Shown here: piece by piece, positions 21,585-33,263 of the stretch | Numbering within the stretch: the stretch's first letter is position 1 | Layout of the letters: every line of letters begins with the position of its first letter | Source: Microvelia longipes | Taxonomy: Eukaryota > Arthropoda > Insecta > Hemiptera > Veliidae | DNA: 64,000 nucleotides | Direction: 5' to 3' | Assembly: GCA_018340805.1 (NCBI GenBank) | Contig: JACMZG010001913.1 | Coordinates: forward strand, 41,190,027-41,254,026 | Made by a program: the position numbers and the translations under genes | The notes under the pieces: generated by a model | The model's input: the letters and a program-made list of their open reading frames with translations, nothing else | Told to the model about the DNA's origin: nothing | The model's database searches: none

Positions 21585-21755
21585 TAGGTCTTCCGGGGTG
21601 ACCGCGTCAATGTAGATGAAGAATCCGACGTTTCGCTTCCACTGTGGGAGCATCTTCAGGGATGTGGGACTTCATGGATAGAAACACAATGCTCAACAAA
21701 AGTCGGATTCTTCATCTACATTAACGCGGTCACCGCCGGAAGACCTAAATCTTCA
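21585..21755 (-). mobile_element. Penelope-like element terminal fragment in an inverted repeat
   Basis: The minus strand contains CCTGAAGATGCTCCCACAG, GTGGAAGCGAAACGTCGG, then ATTCTTCATCTACATTGACG and GCGGTCACCCCGGAAGACC. The arm from CGGATTCTTCATC to AGACCTAAAT occurs on both sides of a roughly 75-bp centre in opposite orientation. A CTGAAGA...GAAACGTCGG block is characteristic of the ends of arthropod Penelope-like retroelements. No reverse transcriptase is present. Confidence 0.62.
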
Positions 21756-21785
21756 TGTTTTTAGAAAGCTATGCAATATATTGAT

Positions 21786-21840
21786 GTTATATATATATAT
21801 ATATACAGGGTATATATTAAAGCTATGCAAATATATAATG

Positions 21841-21896
<56 letters not shown>

Positions 21897-21934
21897 TACA
21901 CAACACACACACACTATATATATTATATATATAT

Positions 21935-21968
<34 letters not shown>

Positions 21969-22054
21969 ATATATATCAGGGTATATATTAAGCTATGCAA
22001 TATATTTGAATGTTATATATATATTATATATATATATATATATTATATATATAT

Positions 22055-22097
<43 letters not shown>

Positions 22098-22105
22098 TAT
22101 ATATA

Positions 22106-22170
<65 letters not shown>
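21786..22170. repeat. (TA)n/(CA)n low-complexity cluster
   Basis: Several TA runs separated by three copies of AGCTATGCAA-like text, plus a (CA)n run at about 22055-22095. The segment GGGTATATATTAAAGCTATG is itself duplicated within the cluster. Confidence 0.93.
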
Positions 22171-22173
<3 letters not shown>

Positions 22174-22189
22174 AAAATGGTTGTTTATA

Positions 22190-22930
22190 ACTCGAAAATA
22201 ACTCAAAGGATCTAGACCAACGTTTAAACTTAGACACTTAGACTAATCATATATCAGAAGGAGTCATAAACTATGTCAGATCTTGATCAATGCTAAAATA
22301 ACAGTAAGGAAGTAGTGTAAATATTTTTTTTTTTATTGCTTACTTTTTGTAGTCACCTTTTAAGTCTTATTGAGACCCGTTAGACAATAATATGGATTTA
22401 GTGCAACACTAAAGTTTAAGTGCTTCCAGATGGAATCTAATCGATGGATTTGACTAAACTCTACACTTGAACGAACTCTACACTCATAGGACATACTTGA
22501 CCACACTATATGTCTCAACTGAATTCCTTCACAAATAAAAATAAAAGTTTAGTGTAAAAAATAAGTTTTAGATGCCTCAATATCGGAATCTAATCAATGC
22601 ATCTTAACTAAACTTTAAACTTAGACTACTCATGGCCAGAATGAACATATTTATGACTCATCGAAATCCGTTCTCAAATAACAATAAGGAGTTAGTGTAA
22701 GGAAAGCAAATATCTAATATTTCATCGGCTCAGAATTTCATCGATAGAGCTTGACTAAACTTTAAACTTAGAATCCTCATAGGTCAGAATAAACACACTT
22801 CATGCGTCTTCTAGATCTGTTCTAAAATAATTATAGAGGTAAGTGTAAAAATGTTCAAAGCTAACAGATTGAATCTAAACGATCTAACTTTCGATTACGC
22901 CACTGACTCACAATGAACACCATTTGAGTC
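22190..22930 (+). repeat. Degenerate roughly 150-bp tandem repeat (about 5 units)
   Basis: Each unit contains a GGAATCTAATCGATG-type block, GACTAAACTTTAAACTTAG, a CTCATAGG-CAGAATGAAC block, and TCTAAAATAACAATAAGG followed by GTAGTGTAA. Similarity between units is low enough that only these blocks stand out. An inverted relative lies at 12040-12180. Confidence 0.65.
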
Positions 22931-22940
22931 TAAAATAATA

Positions 22941-23570
22941 TTTTTTTGAGGTAGTACGTAACTGAGCACTTTATTGGACCGTTTTTAGGATGAGAAGCCA
23001 ATCATTATTGTTATAGGAGGTTATTTAGTACTTTTCACCTCCGAGGACAATAATGAATGTAAAAAAACTTCTAGGACGTAAAAATAATTCATATGTTGCC
23101 GCCATTACTGTAATGTAGCGTGCTCATAAAACAATGTGTGTTAAACCTTCATGAGTTTTCTTTAAAAACGTTCATTTTGTTTCTGTTTTTGTTCGTAGAT
23201 TTTTTTTTCGTTTTTAAAAGGTGTTCTAATTGACAAATTTTGTGTGTTTATTTGTAAAGCTTTTACATTTTTGAGTAAAAGTGTGAAGCTATGGATTAAT
23301 TTAATGACGACGATAATACGGAGTTAATAATAATTGGACGTTTGTTTTTTTTTCAATTAAGTATATAGCGCAGTTTAATGAGTGCTATTTTTTGATTTTT
23401 GTAATGAGTGCTTTATTTAATGATTGCTACCCTCAAAAAAATAGTGTATGCCATCCGGCTGAGAATGTCTTTATGTCTTGGCAATTTTTCCCGACTCGCT
23501 TCGCTCGTCGGTAAATCTAATTGCCGTGACATAAAGACACACTTCTCAGCCTTATGGCATAAATAACTAA
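22941..23570 (+). repeat. Family E direct repeat, copy 1 (about 630 bp)
   Basis: Nearly co-linear with 53972-54734. It starts TTTGAGGTAGTACGTAA and includes CACTTTATTGGACCG, CCGCCATTACTGTAATGTAG, a GAAGCTATGGATTAATTTAATG segment, and a terminal hairpin whose arms are TATGCCATCCGGCTGAG and CTCAGCCTTATGGCATA around CGACTCGCTTCGCTCGTCGG. In copy 2 the ATGGATGAATTC frame begins a short acidic peptide (MDEFNDDDNMELIGR); in this copy it is closed by a TAA. Confidence 0.82.
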
Positions 23571-23599
23571 CCACCATTATATATCTCAAATAATACTAC

Positions 23600-23931
23600 T
23601 CTGTTTTCTAAAATAATAGGTGTTTATTGAATTGTTCAATTCATGGCCTATTTTATCGAGCATATTATTGTTTTCTCATTACAAGTCAAAACACGATTTC
23701 AGAATTCTATTTTCGATCGTCAACTTATCAAAACAAGGAACTTACCAAACAATTATAAAGCACGGCTTGAGAATCAAAGCCGTTGTCTATGATTTTGTCA
23801 GATAGACAAAAACATCTTAAACAAAGAATTTTCTTGCTGTTAAGCTTTTTGTATTCCACATAGAAATAATTAATAATTTATTGTTTGATAAATAAAATAT
23901 TTGCCGAGCGAAGCTCGAGAATCACTGCTAG
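23600..23931 (+). mobile_element. Helitron-like terminal segment ending in hairpin plus CTAG
   Basis: The last part reads CCGAGCGAAGCTCG (a hairpin with a GAA loop), then AGAATCACTG, then CTAG at 23928-23931, followed by T. A short GC hairpin about 10 bases ahead of a CTRR terminus with T following is the 3' signature of Helitrons. The preceding 300 bp (GTCAACTTATCAAAACAAGG, AAAGCACGGCTTGAGAA, AATTTTCTTGCTGTT) are homologous to 26290-26575, which ends at the same point. No Rep/helicase is encoded. Confidence 0.68.
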
Positions 23932-24129
23932 TTATATATTTTTTTTTATTTTTATTTTTATTAATATAAAAAACAGACCAGGGGTCCAATTGACATTTAT
24001 GAAAAAAATACATTATAATAAATACAAAAAAAAAAATTATTACAAAAATAACTTTAAAAAATAAACATATTTACAAAAATTGCACAAATGATTAACTAGA
24101 AAAAACAATATATTATCATAAAGCAATAT

Positions 24130-24187
<58 letters not shown>

Positions 24188-24685
24188 AGTATCAATATAT
24201 ACATTGATACATCAGAAAGTAGTTATAATTTAACTTCCATAATTAAAGTAACAGGTTCTTTATAACATGAATGAATTTTTTGATAAAATTATATATTTAA
24301 AGTAGTTAAAAAATAAATTTCATTATACATTTAAATTGTATGTATAGTATATTTGATTTCTTATATATATGTATATATTTTTTATTATAGTTGTAATAGA
24401 TTTTTTTAGTATGTTTTTTGACGCAACCTGTTCCAAAAATAATTAATAATTTATTGTTTGATAAATAAATATTTGCCGAGCGAAGCTCGAGAATCACTGC
24501 TAGTTATATATTTTTTTTTATTTTTATTTTTATTATAAAAAACAGACCAGGGGTCCAATTGACATTTATGAAAAAATACATTAATAAATACAAAAAAAAA
24601 ACAATTATTACAAAATAACTTTAAAAATAAACATATTTACAAAAATTGCACAAATGATTATAGAAAGAACAATATATTATCATAA

Positions 24686-24776
<91 letters not shown>

Positions 24777-25280
24777 ATTATATACAATATATACATTGAT
24801 ACATCAGAAAGTAGTTATAATTTAACTTCCATAATTAAAGTAACAGGTTCTTTATAACATGAAAGAATTTTTTGATAAAATTATACATTTAAAGTAGTTA
24901 AAAATAAATTTCATTATACATTTAAATTGTATGTATAGTATAATTTGATTTCTTATATATTATATATTTTTATTATAGTTGTAAATAGATTTTTTTAGTA
25001 TGTTTTTTGACGCAACCTGTTCCAAAAATAATTAATAATTTATTGTTTGATAAATAAAATATTTGCCGAGCGAAGCTCGAGAATCACTGCTAGTTATATT
25101 TTTTTTTTATTTTTATTTTTATTAATATAAAAAACAGATTAGGGGTCCAATTGACATTTATGAAAAAAATACATTATAATAAATACAAAAAAAAACAATT
25201 ATTACAAAAATAACTTTAAAAATAAACATATTTACAAAATTGCACAAATGATTAACTAGAAAAAACAATATTATCATAAG

Positions 25281-25338
<58 letters not shown>

Positions 25339-25651
25339 TCAATATATACATTGATACATCAGAAAGTAGTTATAATTTAACTTCCATAATTAAAGTAACA
25401 GGTTCTTTATAACATGAAAGAATTTTTGATAAAATTATACATTTAAAGTAGTTAAAAAATAAATTTCATTATACATTTAAATTGTATGTATAGTATAATT
25501 TGATTTCTTATATATATGTATATATTTTTTTATAATAGTTGTAAATAGATTTTTTTAGTATGTTTTTTGACGCAACCTGTTCCAAAAATAATTAATAATT
25601 ATTGTTTGATAAATAAATATTTGCCGAGCGAAGCTCGAGAATCACTGCTAG
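23932..25651 (+). repeat. Tandem array of three 560-590 bp Helitron-like units with (TA)n cores
   Basis: Units end at CTAG positions 24503, 25093 and 25651. Each contains, in order, a T-rich block, CAGACCAGGGGTCCAATTG, a TACAAAAAAAAACAATTATT block, a (TA)n core of variable length, ACATTGATACATCAGAAAG, TAACAGGTTCTTTATAACATG, CGCAACCTGTTCC, and the CCGAGCGAAGCTCG hairpin with CTAG. The variation between units is mainly in (TA)n length and homopolymer length. Helitron-derived non-autonomous elements (DINE-1/HINE types) are known for central microsatellites and for head-to-tail arrays. Confidence 0.8.
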
Positions 25652-25844
25652 TTATATATTTTTTTTTATTTTTATTTTTATTAATATAAAAACAGACCAG
25701 GGGTCCAATTGACATTTATGAAAAAAATACATTATAATAAATACAAAAAAAAACAATTATTACAAAAATAACTTTAAAAAATAAACATATTTACAAAAAT
25801 TGCACAAATGATTAACTAGAAAAAACAATATATTATCATAAAGC

Positions 25845-25882
<38 letters not shown>

Positions 25883-26158
25883 TTATATATATATATATAT
25901 ATATTATATAGTATCAATATATACATTGATACATCAGAAAGTAGTTATATTTAACTTCCATAATTAAAGTAACAGGTTCTTTATAACATGAATGAATTTT
26001 TTGATAAAATTATACATTTAAAGTAGTTAAAAAATAAATTTTTATAACATTTAAATTGTATGTATAGTATAATTTGATTTCTTATATATATGTATACATT
26101 TTTTATAATAGTTGTAAACAGATTTTTTTGTATGTTTTTTTGACGCAACCTGTTCCAA
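25652..26158 (+). repeat. Fourth, incomplete unit of the Helitron-like array
   Basis: It runs from the T-rich block through CGCAACCTGTTCCAAAAATA and then departs from the consensus at about 26160, before the hairpin/CTAG end. Like the others it has a (TA)n core (about 25848-25910). Confidence 0.75.
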
Positions 26159-26214
26159 AAATAAGTTTGGTTATTGGCAATAAAGATACATTTATTATAA
26201 TTATTATTATTATA

Positions 26215-26239
26215 TGTGCTAAAGTAATACTTTAGCACA
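26215..26239. other. Perfect 25-nt palindrome
   Basis: TGTGCTAAAGTA, a single A, then TACTTTAGCACA. It lies in the joint between the tandem array and the second Helitron-like terminal segment and follows a TTATTATTA run. Confidence 0.85.
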
Positions 26240-26289
26240 TTTCGAATTACAATGGTAATTATTGTATTTTGCCAACAATATATTTTGCT

Positions 26290-26575
26290 ATGCATTTTTT
26301 TAATTCATAGCTCTGTATTCCGAGTAAAAGTAAAAACAAACGATTTAAGATTTTGATTTTTGATTGTCAACATATCGAAACAAGAAACTTAGTACCCAGC
26401 AAGCATAAAGCACGGCTTAAAAACCACCGAATAGACAAAAAAACCTTAAAAAAATAATTTTCTTGTTGTTACAGCTGTTAACATGTTTTATTTTTGTATC
26501 CCTAAAAGGAGTAATTAAAAATGGGTTGTTTGATAAATAAACATTTGATGAGCGAAGTTCGGGTATCACTGCTAG
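26290..26575 (+). mobile_element. Helitron-like terminal segment, diverged copy
   Basis: Homologous to 23620-23931 (AAAGCACGGCTTAAAAACC, ATTTTCTTGTTGTTACAGC) and ending GAGCGAAGTTCGGGTATCAC then TGCTAG at 26575. The sequences beyond the CTAG differ between this copy and the array copies, which places the element boundary exactly there. Confidence 0.68.
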
Positions 26576-26865
26576 TGTTACAAAATAAATACTTTTATTG
26601 GGGTTTAGAGATAAATACAAGACATTTAGCCCCCTACATATTTTTGTTCAAGGACCCTAGATTAACGGGAATAAGTGGCTAAAGTGTAATTGAAGCTTAA
26701 TTTGTGAAAAAGATAAGATCTCTCTAAGATAAGAGAATTGAAAAGATTTCTCGTCGTAATCTACAGTTTTGAATCTTCAGAGGGCTCTTCGTGCTTATTA
26801 AGAATAGAAGTTAGTCACTGATATAACTTTATTAGTTGAGAGCTCGAGTGTTGCCCCACCTGCTG
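26576..26865. other. Non-coding stretch
   Basis: Nothing recognised up to the hairpin at 26866. Confidence 0.4.
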
Positions 26866-26910
26866 ATCCCTGGACCGGTTTCGGCGTTATGCCGAAACCG
26901 GTCCAGGGAT
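26866..26910. other. Perfect 20-bp stem, 5-nt loop hairpin
   Basis: ATCCCTGGACCGGTTTCGGC, loop GTTAT, then its exact reverse complement. A perfect GC-rich stem of this length in an AT-rich, decayed neighbourhood suggests recent origin or active maintenance. Confidence 0.92.
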
Positions 26911-28010
26911 ATTCTTATCCAACAACAAGTATCGACGGTACCTGATTCTTCTATTGCTTCTTCAACTTGCTGTACATATAACCTCTTGAATCTTAGAATG
27001 GGTAACTAAATAAATAATAATAATAAATAATAATAAATAATAAGAGAGGGGAGTACGCCCTAACTGTGTAGGTATCCCTCGTTTGTCAGTGCACTATAAA
27101 GATTGGAAAGAGATCGTTACTATCGATACTTCTTAGCACTCCAGAGAATGGTACGTGTTTCTGTCTTCTCGCCGATTTATTTATTTTAATTTTGTTATTG
27201 TTTTGTATTTTTCTTTTAGCTTAATGTTAAACTTTTTGTATTTTTAATTTTTAGTTATTTTAAGTTTTTTTGTATTTTCTTGGCTTTTTATAGACTGATG
27301 ATGGCCGGATACGGCAGAAAGTTAACTCTAATAAATCTATTAATATACTTTTTAGTGGAGAGACTATTTATTTACCTATTCTTGGATTACTCCACAGAGC
27401 AGTTATTTATATTATCTTGAATCTTAAGTTTTAACATTAGAAAGAATTTCCCCGGAGAAAAAATGCCTTATTTGTTGACTTAAGCACGTCAATCGTTCAA
27501 TATCTTACCCTCATTTTAAAGTATTTGTAGTTACTAATACTGCTACATTTAGAGAAATATATAGTGAACACTGATTTTTTTTCAATCAAAAATGTATGAA
27601 TACGATGTCCCCCAAAAATAAACTAAACTAAAAAAAGAAATTCTCTTTCCACAAACAAAAATACCCCAGGTTGCAGTAATTCAAGGGGCAGACTTTTGGT
27701 CTACCCTGTACATATAATAATATTATGATTAAGAAGTAACACAGTCATCTTTTAGATTAAAAAGCGAGTTTTTTTCAATTTCGCAATAATCATAAGAAAT
27801 ATGTTGGGATAGGATTATGGTATTAATGTGAATTCCGGATGCATTAGTGTGTTTGGAGACGTAATGAGCCGTTCCATGTAATGTATTTCAATCTTCAGCT
27901 ACGGAATGATATGTTGAATCAAAGTATGTTCTTTATTAGGCAGAATGTTTTGACTGGTCTATTTATTATGGAGGCGAATTACCGACAAGAGTACAACACA
28001 CGGATATAAT
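26911..28010. other. AT-rich stretch with (TAA)n
   Basis: (TAA)n lies at about 27010-27045. Apart from the Penelope-like tail at 27294 nothing else is recognised. Confidence 0.5.
27294..27345 (+). mobile_element. Penelope-like 3' tail with CTGATGA...GAAA core
   Basis: Reads ACTGATGATGGCCGGATACG then GCAGAAAGTTAACTC and AATAAATC. CTGATGATGGCC...GAAA is a recurrent 3'-terminal text of Penelope-like elements, and CTGATGA and GAAA with a pairable GCCG/CGGC between them are also the conserved core of hammerhead ribozymes, which such elements are known to carry. Stems I and III are not clear here, so catalytic ability is unproven. Confidence 0.48.
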
Positions 28011-28134
28011 CAGTTGACAGCGTGAGAAAATAATGCAATGAGGTAAGTCCTGGATGTTAAACCACGCCCTAAATTTAATATAAAAATGCCAACCTCATAG
28101 GTTCCTTATACTTTTCTTCTACGCTGTCATTTGA
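28011..28134 (+). mobile_element. Family G mini-MITE, copy 2
   Basis: Starts CAGTTGACAGCGTGAGAAAA and ends ACGCTGTCATTTG, with the same GTCCTGGATGTTAAACCACG core as 17441-17566. Confidence 0.75.
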
Positions 28135-28837
28135 TTATAAATGTTTTCTATGCTATATAGTCTTTACAAAGGATCTATTCATAGAGTCAATAAAGTTCGC
28201 TCGTCGCGTTATCCCCTTTAATTTAACGCGACAAGGGAACTTTACTGACCCCATGCATGTTTTATGAGATGGACAAATAGAAGCGAACTTACCATCTCAA
28301 GCAAGGTTATAGCAAAAGGCGCAAAACAGGTTATGTAACAAGGATAAGACAAACTCAACATATATGAACACCTCAAGGCAAATAATACATTTAAATGAGC
28401 AACTTTTATTATTTTACAAAAAATATTTAAGACATGAGGTGGAGGTGGCATCAAGCAAAATAAGAAAAGAATATTACTTTTAATTTCTTGTTTACAACAA
28501 GGTTTGTTTATAACTATCTAGTAAGTATCTATAGTAAGTTTTTATCTAAATTTAGATACAATTAATGCGCAGTTAAATTAATTATTACGATTAATTTAAT
28601 GATAGCTCATGCGCAGTTCGTACCAAGCATGTGCAGTTTTATTGACACAAGTTTTGTGATGGATTCTTCTCTATTTTTTAGCTAATTTCCTTGAATACAA
28701 AAATGCTAATGGGATAGGCGGATTATATATATAATATTATTAATATAATATTATTTTAATCAAACTAGGTACAAAAATCAACGTCAGGAAAGACAAGAAA
28801 AATTTAGAAAATCGGGTAATTGTGTTATCTTCAAGCT
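28135..28837. other. Non-coding stretch
   Basis: A GCTCGTCGCGTTATCCCC/GACAAGGGAACTTTACTGACC patch near 28198-28245 is partly self-complementary (AAAGTTC...GAACTTT). No gene seen. Confidence 0.4.
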
Positions 28838-29440
28838 TTGCACATGACCTACAGGGAACCACTTATTAAAAGAAAACTGGAATCAGTGTGATTTCTTAAT
28901 ATTTTGAGCTAGCGCGTTTATATGAAGGGTTCCACTCTGGATAGGCAGACTATGCTTTTCCTTTTATAATTTAAGGTATATTTTCAGACTAATTTGGTTT
29001 GAAGTAGTACAAAATGAATCATTTTTTTAGGCCTGGATCTTGGACTATTAAAGATAAACACCAACTAAGCTATGAACCAGTGAAAATAATGCTGTGCGCC
29101 GAATTACGACATATTTAAAAAAACAATAGGCTTTGAAACCTCCACAACATTCTGCAATACGCATGTACAAGCATGACCTTTATAGATCACATCTAAGTAT
29201 TAACAGAGTTTATAGGAGGGTGATTTAGTCCAAGAGCCAGGGCTAAAAAATTTGACTCATTTTGTACTACTTCAAACCAAATTATTCTGAAAATATACCT
29301 TAAAATATGAAGGAAAAGCATAGTCAGCCTATCCAGAGTGGATCCCTTCATATAAATGCGCTAGCTCAAAATATTATACTATTGCACAAATTCCAGTTTT
29401 CATGTAATAAGTGGTTCCCTGTAGGTCGTGTGAAAAACAT
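28838..29440. mobile_element. Family D foldback element
   Basis: The arm 28838-29060 (CATGACCTACAGGGAACC, TTTGAGCTAGCGCG, CACTCTGGATAGGCAG, TAAGGTATATTTTCAG, GGTTTGAAGTAGTAC) is repeated in reverse complement at 29225-29440. The centre carries ACAATAGGCTTTGAAACC and TCCACAACATTCTGCAA, a text also found at 38673. A third partial arm follows at 29550-29660 and a single diverged arm is at 43200-43445. The open frame 29307-29510 is a by-product of the arm. Confidence 0.82.
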
Positions 29441-30319
29441 GAAGAGAACTCTTTTTACAGCTGATGTAATTTTCTCTAAAAACGAGTGTTTTTTTACTCT
29501 CGTACGCTAAATTTGAGCGATTTTATAAAACTTTGAGCATACGTAATCATATGAAGGGAACACTCTGCTACTATGTTTTTTCATCATAATTTAAGGTATA
29601 TTTTCAGAAAAATTTGGTTTGAAGTAGTACAAAATGACTCACATTTTTTCAGGTCATGCTCTTAGATTAATAATAAGAAGCTCTGAAGGAGTCACAGCTA
29701 GGAGCACTAAATAAAATAAGGAACTAATTTACAGAATACCCATCAAAATAAGATTGTAATCAAAAACTTGAATCGCGTAGGTTTGGACGCCTTCGATATA
29801 AACACTGATATTATGACTGAGTCATAATTTACCCAGAATTGTCGAAAAACTGAGCGACTAATGTCTTTCGATTGTTTTCGTTAAAAACAAAATTAAAATC
29901 AAAACAAATTATCCTTCGACACAAATTAACGTTTTCGACTAATTTAAAATAAAAAATTAAAATATAGCGATTTAAGTAGTACAGAATGTAAAAGCAGCTA
30001 GAATAAGATAGAACCGAAATTATTATTACAAAGAAATTTAGACAAACATAAATCCTTTAAGTTAATTAATTGACATATATATATGTATACCGTAAACATA
30101 ATAGTTTTTAATCATTCACATTACGGTTTGAATTAATTATCTTTATTTTCAAAGAAATAGTGATAATAGATAAAATCAGAGAGGAAGTGATTGTATGCGT
30201 CACGGAAATGACCTACAAGTTGTTTGTTTGTTGACATTACGTTTGTTGAATTTTGAATCGAATTAGATGATGAATATGATTGGTAGAAACCGATTTTTGT
30301 ATGACCATTTAGATTTTAA
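29441..30319. other. AT-rich stretch with a partial family D arm
   Basis: 29550-29660 matches the left arm of the foldback element (GAAGGGAACACTCTG, AATTTGGTTTGAAGTAG). The remainder is unassigned. Confidence 0.5.
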
Positions 30320-30435
30320 AGGAACTTGAAGGTTTCTCTATTTTTGAATATTCTATATTGTCAAAGCCAGCTTTTAGTTGAAAGCTGACTCTGTCAATAT
30401 AGAGTATACAAAAGTGGAGAGAGTTTGTAACGTTA
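30320..30435. repeat. Family H hairpin, copy 1
   Basis: TCTCTATTTTTGAATATTCT and AGAGTATACAAAAGTGGAGA lie as an imperfect inverted pair around CAAAGCCAGCTTTTAGTTG/AAAGCTGACTCTG. The same arrangement recurs at 31590-31720, with GGAACTTGAAG or GGGACTTGAAG ahead of each. Confidence 0.7.
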
Positions 30436-31589
30436 TATTTTGTATTAATTTCGGTGATTCCAAAAGTTATGGTTTTGTTCCGAAATTTTCAAAATATTTA
30501 AGTATTTAATTTTAAGTTCATTTTGCTAAATTCATTTTTTTTTGAGGTTTCGTTTATATTTAGGGGTAGTCCTACTTCTATTATTAGATTTATTTTATTT
30601 TGGGTATAATGGAATTGAGTTTCAGTTGGTAACCATGGTGACGCCTCCGAAGTGGAGACGTGGTCGAAAAAAAGGACCTTCTTTTTTGGTTAGGCCCCGG
30701 GTGGCTTCGGCCCCCGGGCCAATTTATTAGTTCTATTTTATAAGTTTGTTTGTTCAATGGAAATTGAGTAGTTATTTCATCTGATTTATCGAGGAACATA
30801 GTTATTTTTTTTTTTTTTACCAAATTTATGGATTAGTTTGTTTGGTTTTGGTACCCTTCTCTGAAGGTAAGGCCGTTTCCATTTTAGATTAATGTTTCAT
30901 TTTCAACTAGAGTTTTCTTGGTTTATGTAAAATTGTAGAATTCTTAAGTTCTAATTCTCGTTGCTCTTGGTTTTAGGGTTTTTTGTACCGGAGGATTTGA
31001 TGTGGCATTTTATTGAGAGAGTTGCCATAGTTCATTAGATATTGGTTATATGTCTCACAATCATAAAGCTTAAGGAGAGTCAAGCTCAGGATAAATACTT
31101 TTACCTACTATTAGGTTTAATTCTAGGTTAATCTATAAGTACTTATCCGTCAGCTATAATGTCAATTTTATAAAATATGAAGGCCTTATGGAGGTTAGAA
31201 ACCTTATCGAATTTAATCTTTTTGTTTATTTTAATTTAAATACAGTTTATTTCATTTTTATTGGTTTTAAATTATGAAACCCATGTTTAAAATAGTGTGT
31301 TTTATTGTGTCATATAAGTTTTAAATCAACCTATATCGAAATTTGGACTGGAGCTTGGGGTTGGTTCTTCTCCCCATCCTACGAAGTAGGCAAAAGAACC
31401 TGGCGCCTTACTTTTATTAAAACCGAATCCTATATGGATTTGAATGAGCCTATACTTGATTTTAAAAAAGGATTAATATTTATGGTAAGTTAGGATAAGT
31501 CTTGAAGAGACTTGGTAGTTCGCCCACCCCTACTACCAACTGAGTTGGGCTTAATTAAATGTTATAAGTTTTAGATTGCAATTCTTTTA
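30436..31589. other. Non-coding stretch with GC patch
   Basis: The patch 30693-30720 (GGCCCCGGGTGGCTTC then GGCCCCCGGGCC) is a GC-rich hairpin related in style to those at 37.7 kb. An open frame at 31305-31493 ends close to a good splice-donor match (ATG|GTAAGTTAGG at about 31481) but matches nothing I know. Confidence 0.45.
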
Positions 31590-31720
31590 TAATAGATTTT
31601 AAAGGGACTTGAAGTAAAAGTATCTCTACTTTCGAATACTCTATATATAGAGAACAAAATTTTTGTTTAAAGCTGGCTATGATAATATAGAGTATACAAA
31701 AGTAGAGAGACTTTTGATTT
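31590..31720. repeat. Family H hairpin, copy 2
   Basis: TCTCTACTTTCGAATACTCT and AGAGTATACAAAAGTAGAGA flank a roughly 55-bp centre. The stem is better preserved than in copy 1. Confidence 0.7.
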
Positions 31721-31870
31721 CATTTCCTTTTATAGATTTACTCCGCAACTCAATGAATTTATTTTTAATTTTGGCAAATAATAACTTTATAGAATACGAA
31801 GTAAATAAATAAATAAATAAAAAAATAAATTGTTTATACCTATGAGTAGGCTCATTGGCTCCCTCCTATT

Positions 31871-31968
31871 ATTTTTCCACGCTGTCAACTGATGTTAACC
31901 CTTTGTTACACTATTGTGAAAAACATGATTTGATTACATTGTGTCAATTAATAACATAATGTTGGTTT

Positions 31969-32011
<43 letters not shown>

Positions 32012-32123
32012 CACACACACACCACATATATTATATATATTATATATATATATATAATATATAATATATATATATATGCATGTATGTATGTATATATATA
32101 ATTTTTCCACGCTGTCAACTGAT
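31871..32123. repeat. (CA)n and (TA)n bounded by two family G ends
   Basis: ATTTTTCCACGCTGTCAACT occurs at 31871 and at 32101 in the same orientation. Between them are (CA)n at about 31970-32022 and (TA)n at about 32027-32095. Confidence 0.8.
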
Positions 32124-33054
32124 TTAGGTCGTGTGTAATACTAAACAAAAAACAAATTTAAAGGTTTTTAAAAACATCTCAAACAGATAATTTAAGTAAA
32201 ACCTAGTAAACGGATTCTTAGAGCAAACTCAGAACTTTTCCAATATAATTACGCTATAAATGAAGAAAATAAAAAGGTTTTACGAGAGAGATCTTGTTGG
32301 GACGCATTACTAGAAGGAAGGTAGAATAGAGTAAGGGTTGTAGTAAATAGAGGGAGAAAGGGCCCAAGCAACAATACACGCACCTTACACTCACACACAC
32401 ACAGTATACACACACACTATCACAGCAAAGGTCATCCGTTCTATTTTTAGCTGAAACAATACCCTATCTCGCTCTTAAATTATTTACCACTATTATACTT
32501 AACTCGTTACTCTCCCACTAAACGAGTTTTTCCTCCTATGGAAACTGCATTTTCCAATTGATCCCATTGTTATGCAATAATTGAAAATAAGGAAACGAAT
32601 TATTAAAAATAAGTTTATAAAAATAATATATACTACTAAATAAAAACCAAATCTTTGCCGCTTCGCGGCCACATGGTTGTTGTACTTTATCAGTTTAGCA
32701 TATTACTAGTTAATATAAGAGGCATACTGCCATGATATAAGCCAATTTTCTAATGCATTAGTCAAAAATTTGGTTACATCATGTCAATGACATATTGTTT
32801 TGCTTGACATATAAATGTAAATCAATAAAACCAGAACTAGTGTTGATAATAAAGAGAACTTTTTATATTTGTGAACCATACATACTAGTATATGTGTAAA
32901 AAATTTCAGTCAATACACTATGAATATGAATACACTATCAATACACTATATGAAGAATTGTGATTTTTTTAAATGTTTGAGCGGTCCTTATTGTGGGTCA
33001 CACATATTTTATAAACAATAAGGTTCTGGACACTAGCAAAGTTAATTTTTGTGA

Positions 33055-33059
<5 letters not shown>
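32124..33059. other. AT-rich non-coding stretch
   Basis: Short CA patches near 32390-32412, and GCCGCTTCGCGGCCACATGG near 32658-32677, a lone TTCG-loop hairpin like those at 37.7 kb. No gene seen. Confidence 0.45.

Positions 33060-33121
<62 letters not shown>
33060..33121. repeat. (TA)n microsatellite
   Basis: Alternating TA run of about 60 bases. Confidence 0.95.
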
Positions 33122-33263
33122 GAGATGTTTGTGTCCTAAACGTTTATACTTATACTATACTTACTTAGTATAAAAATCAACCTTGCTGTCCCGAACCCTT
33201 TTAACCTACAAAAATTACCCTGAAACATTTCAAAAAATCACAAACATTCATATCAATGTTTAC

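Noticed and set aside
31305..31493. Possible exon ending at a GTAAGT donor
   Set aside because: The frame has no ATG start, no recognisable domain and no partner exon. A donor-like hexamer is expected by chance at this size.
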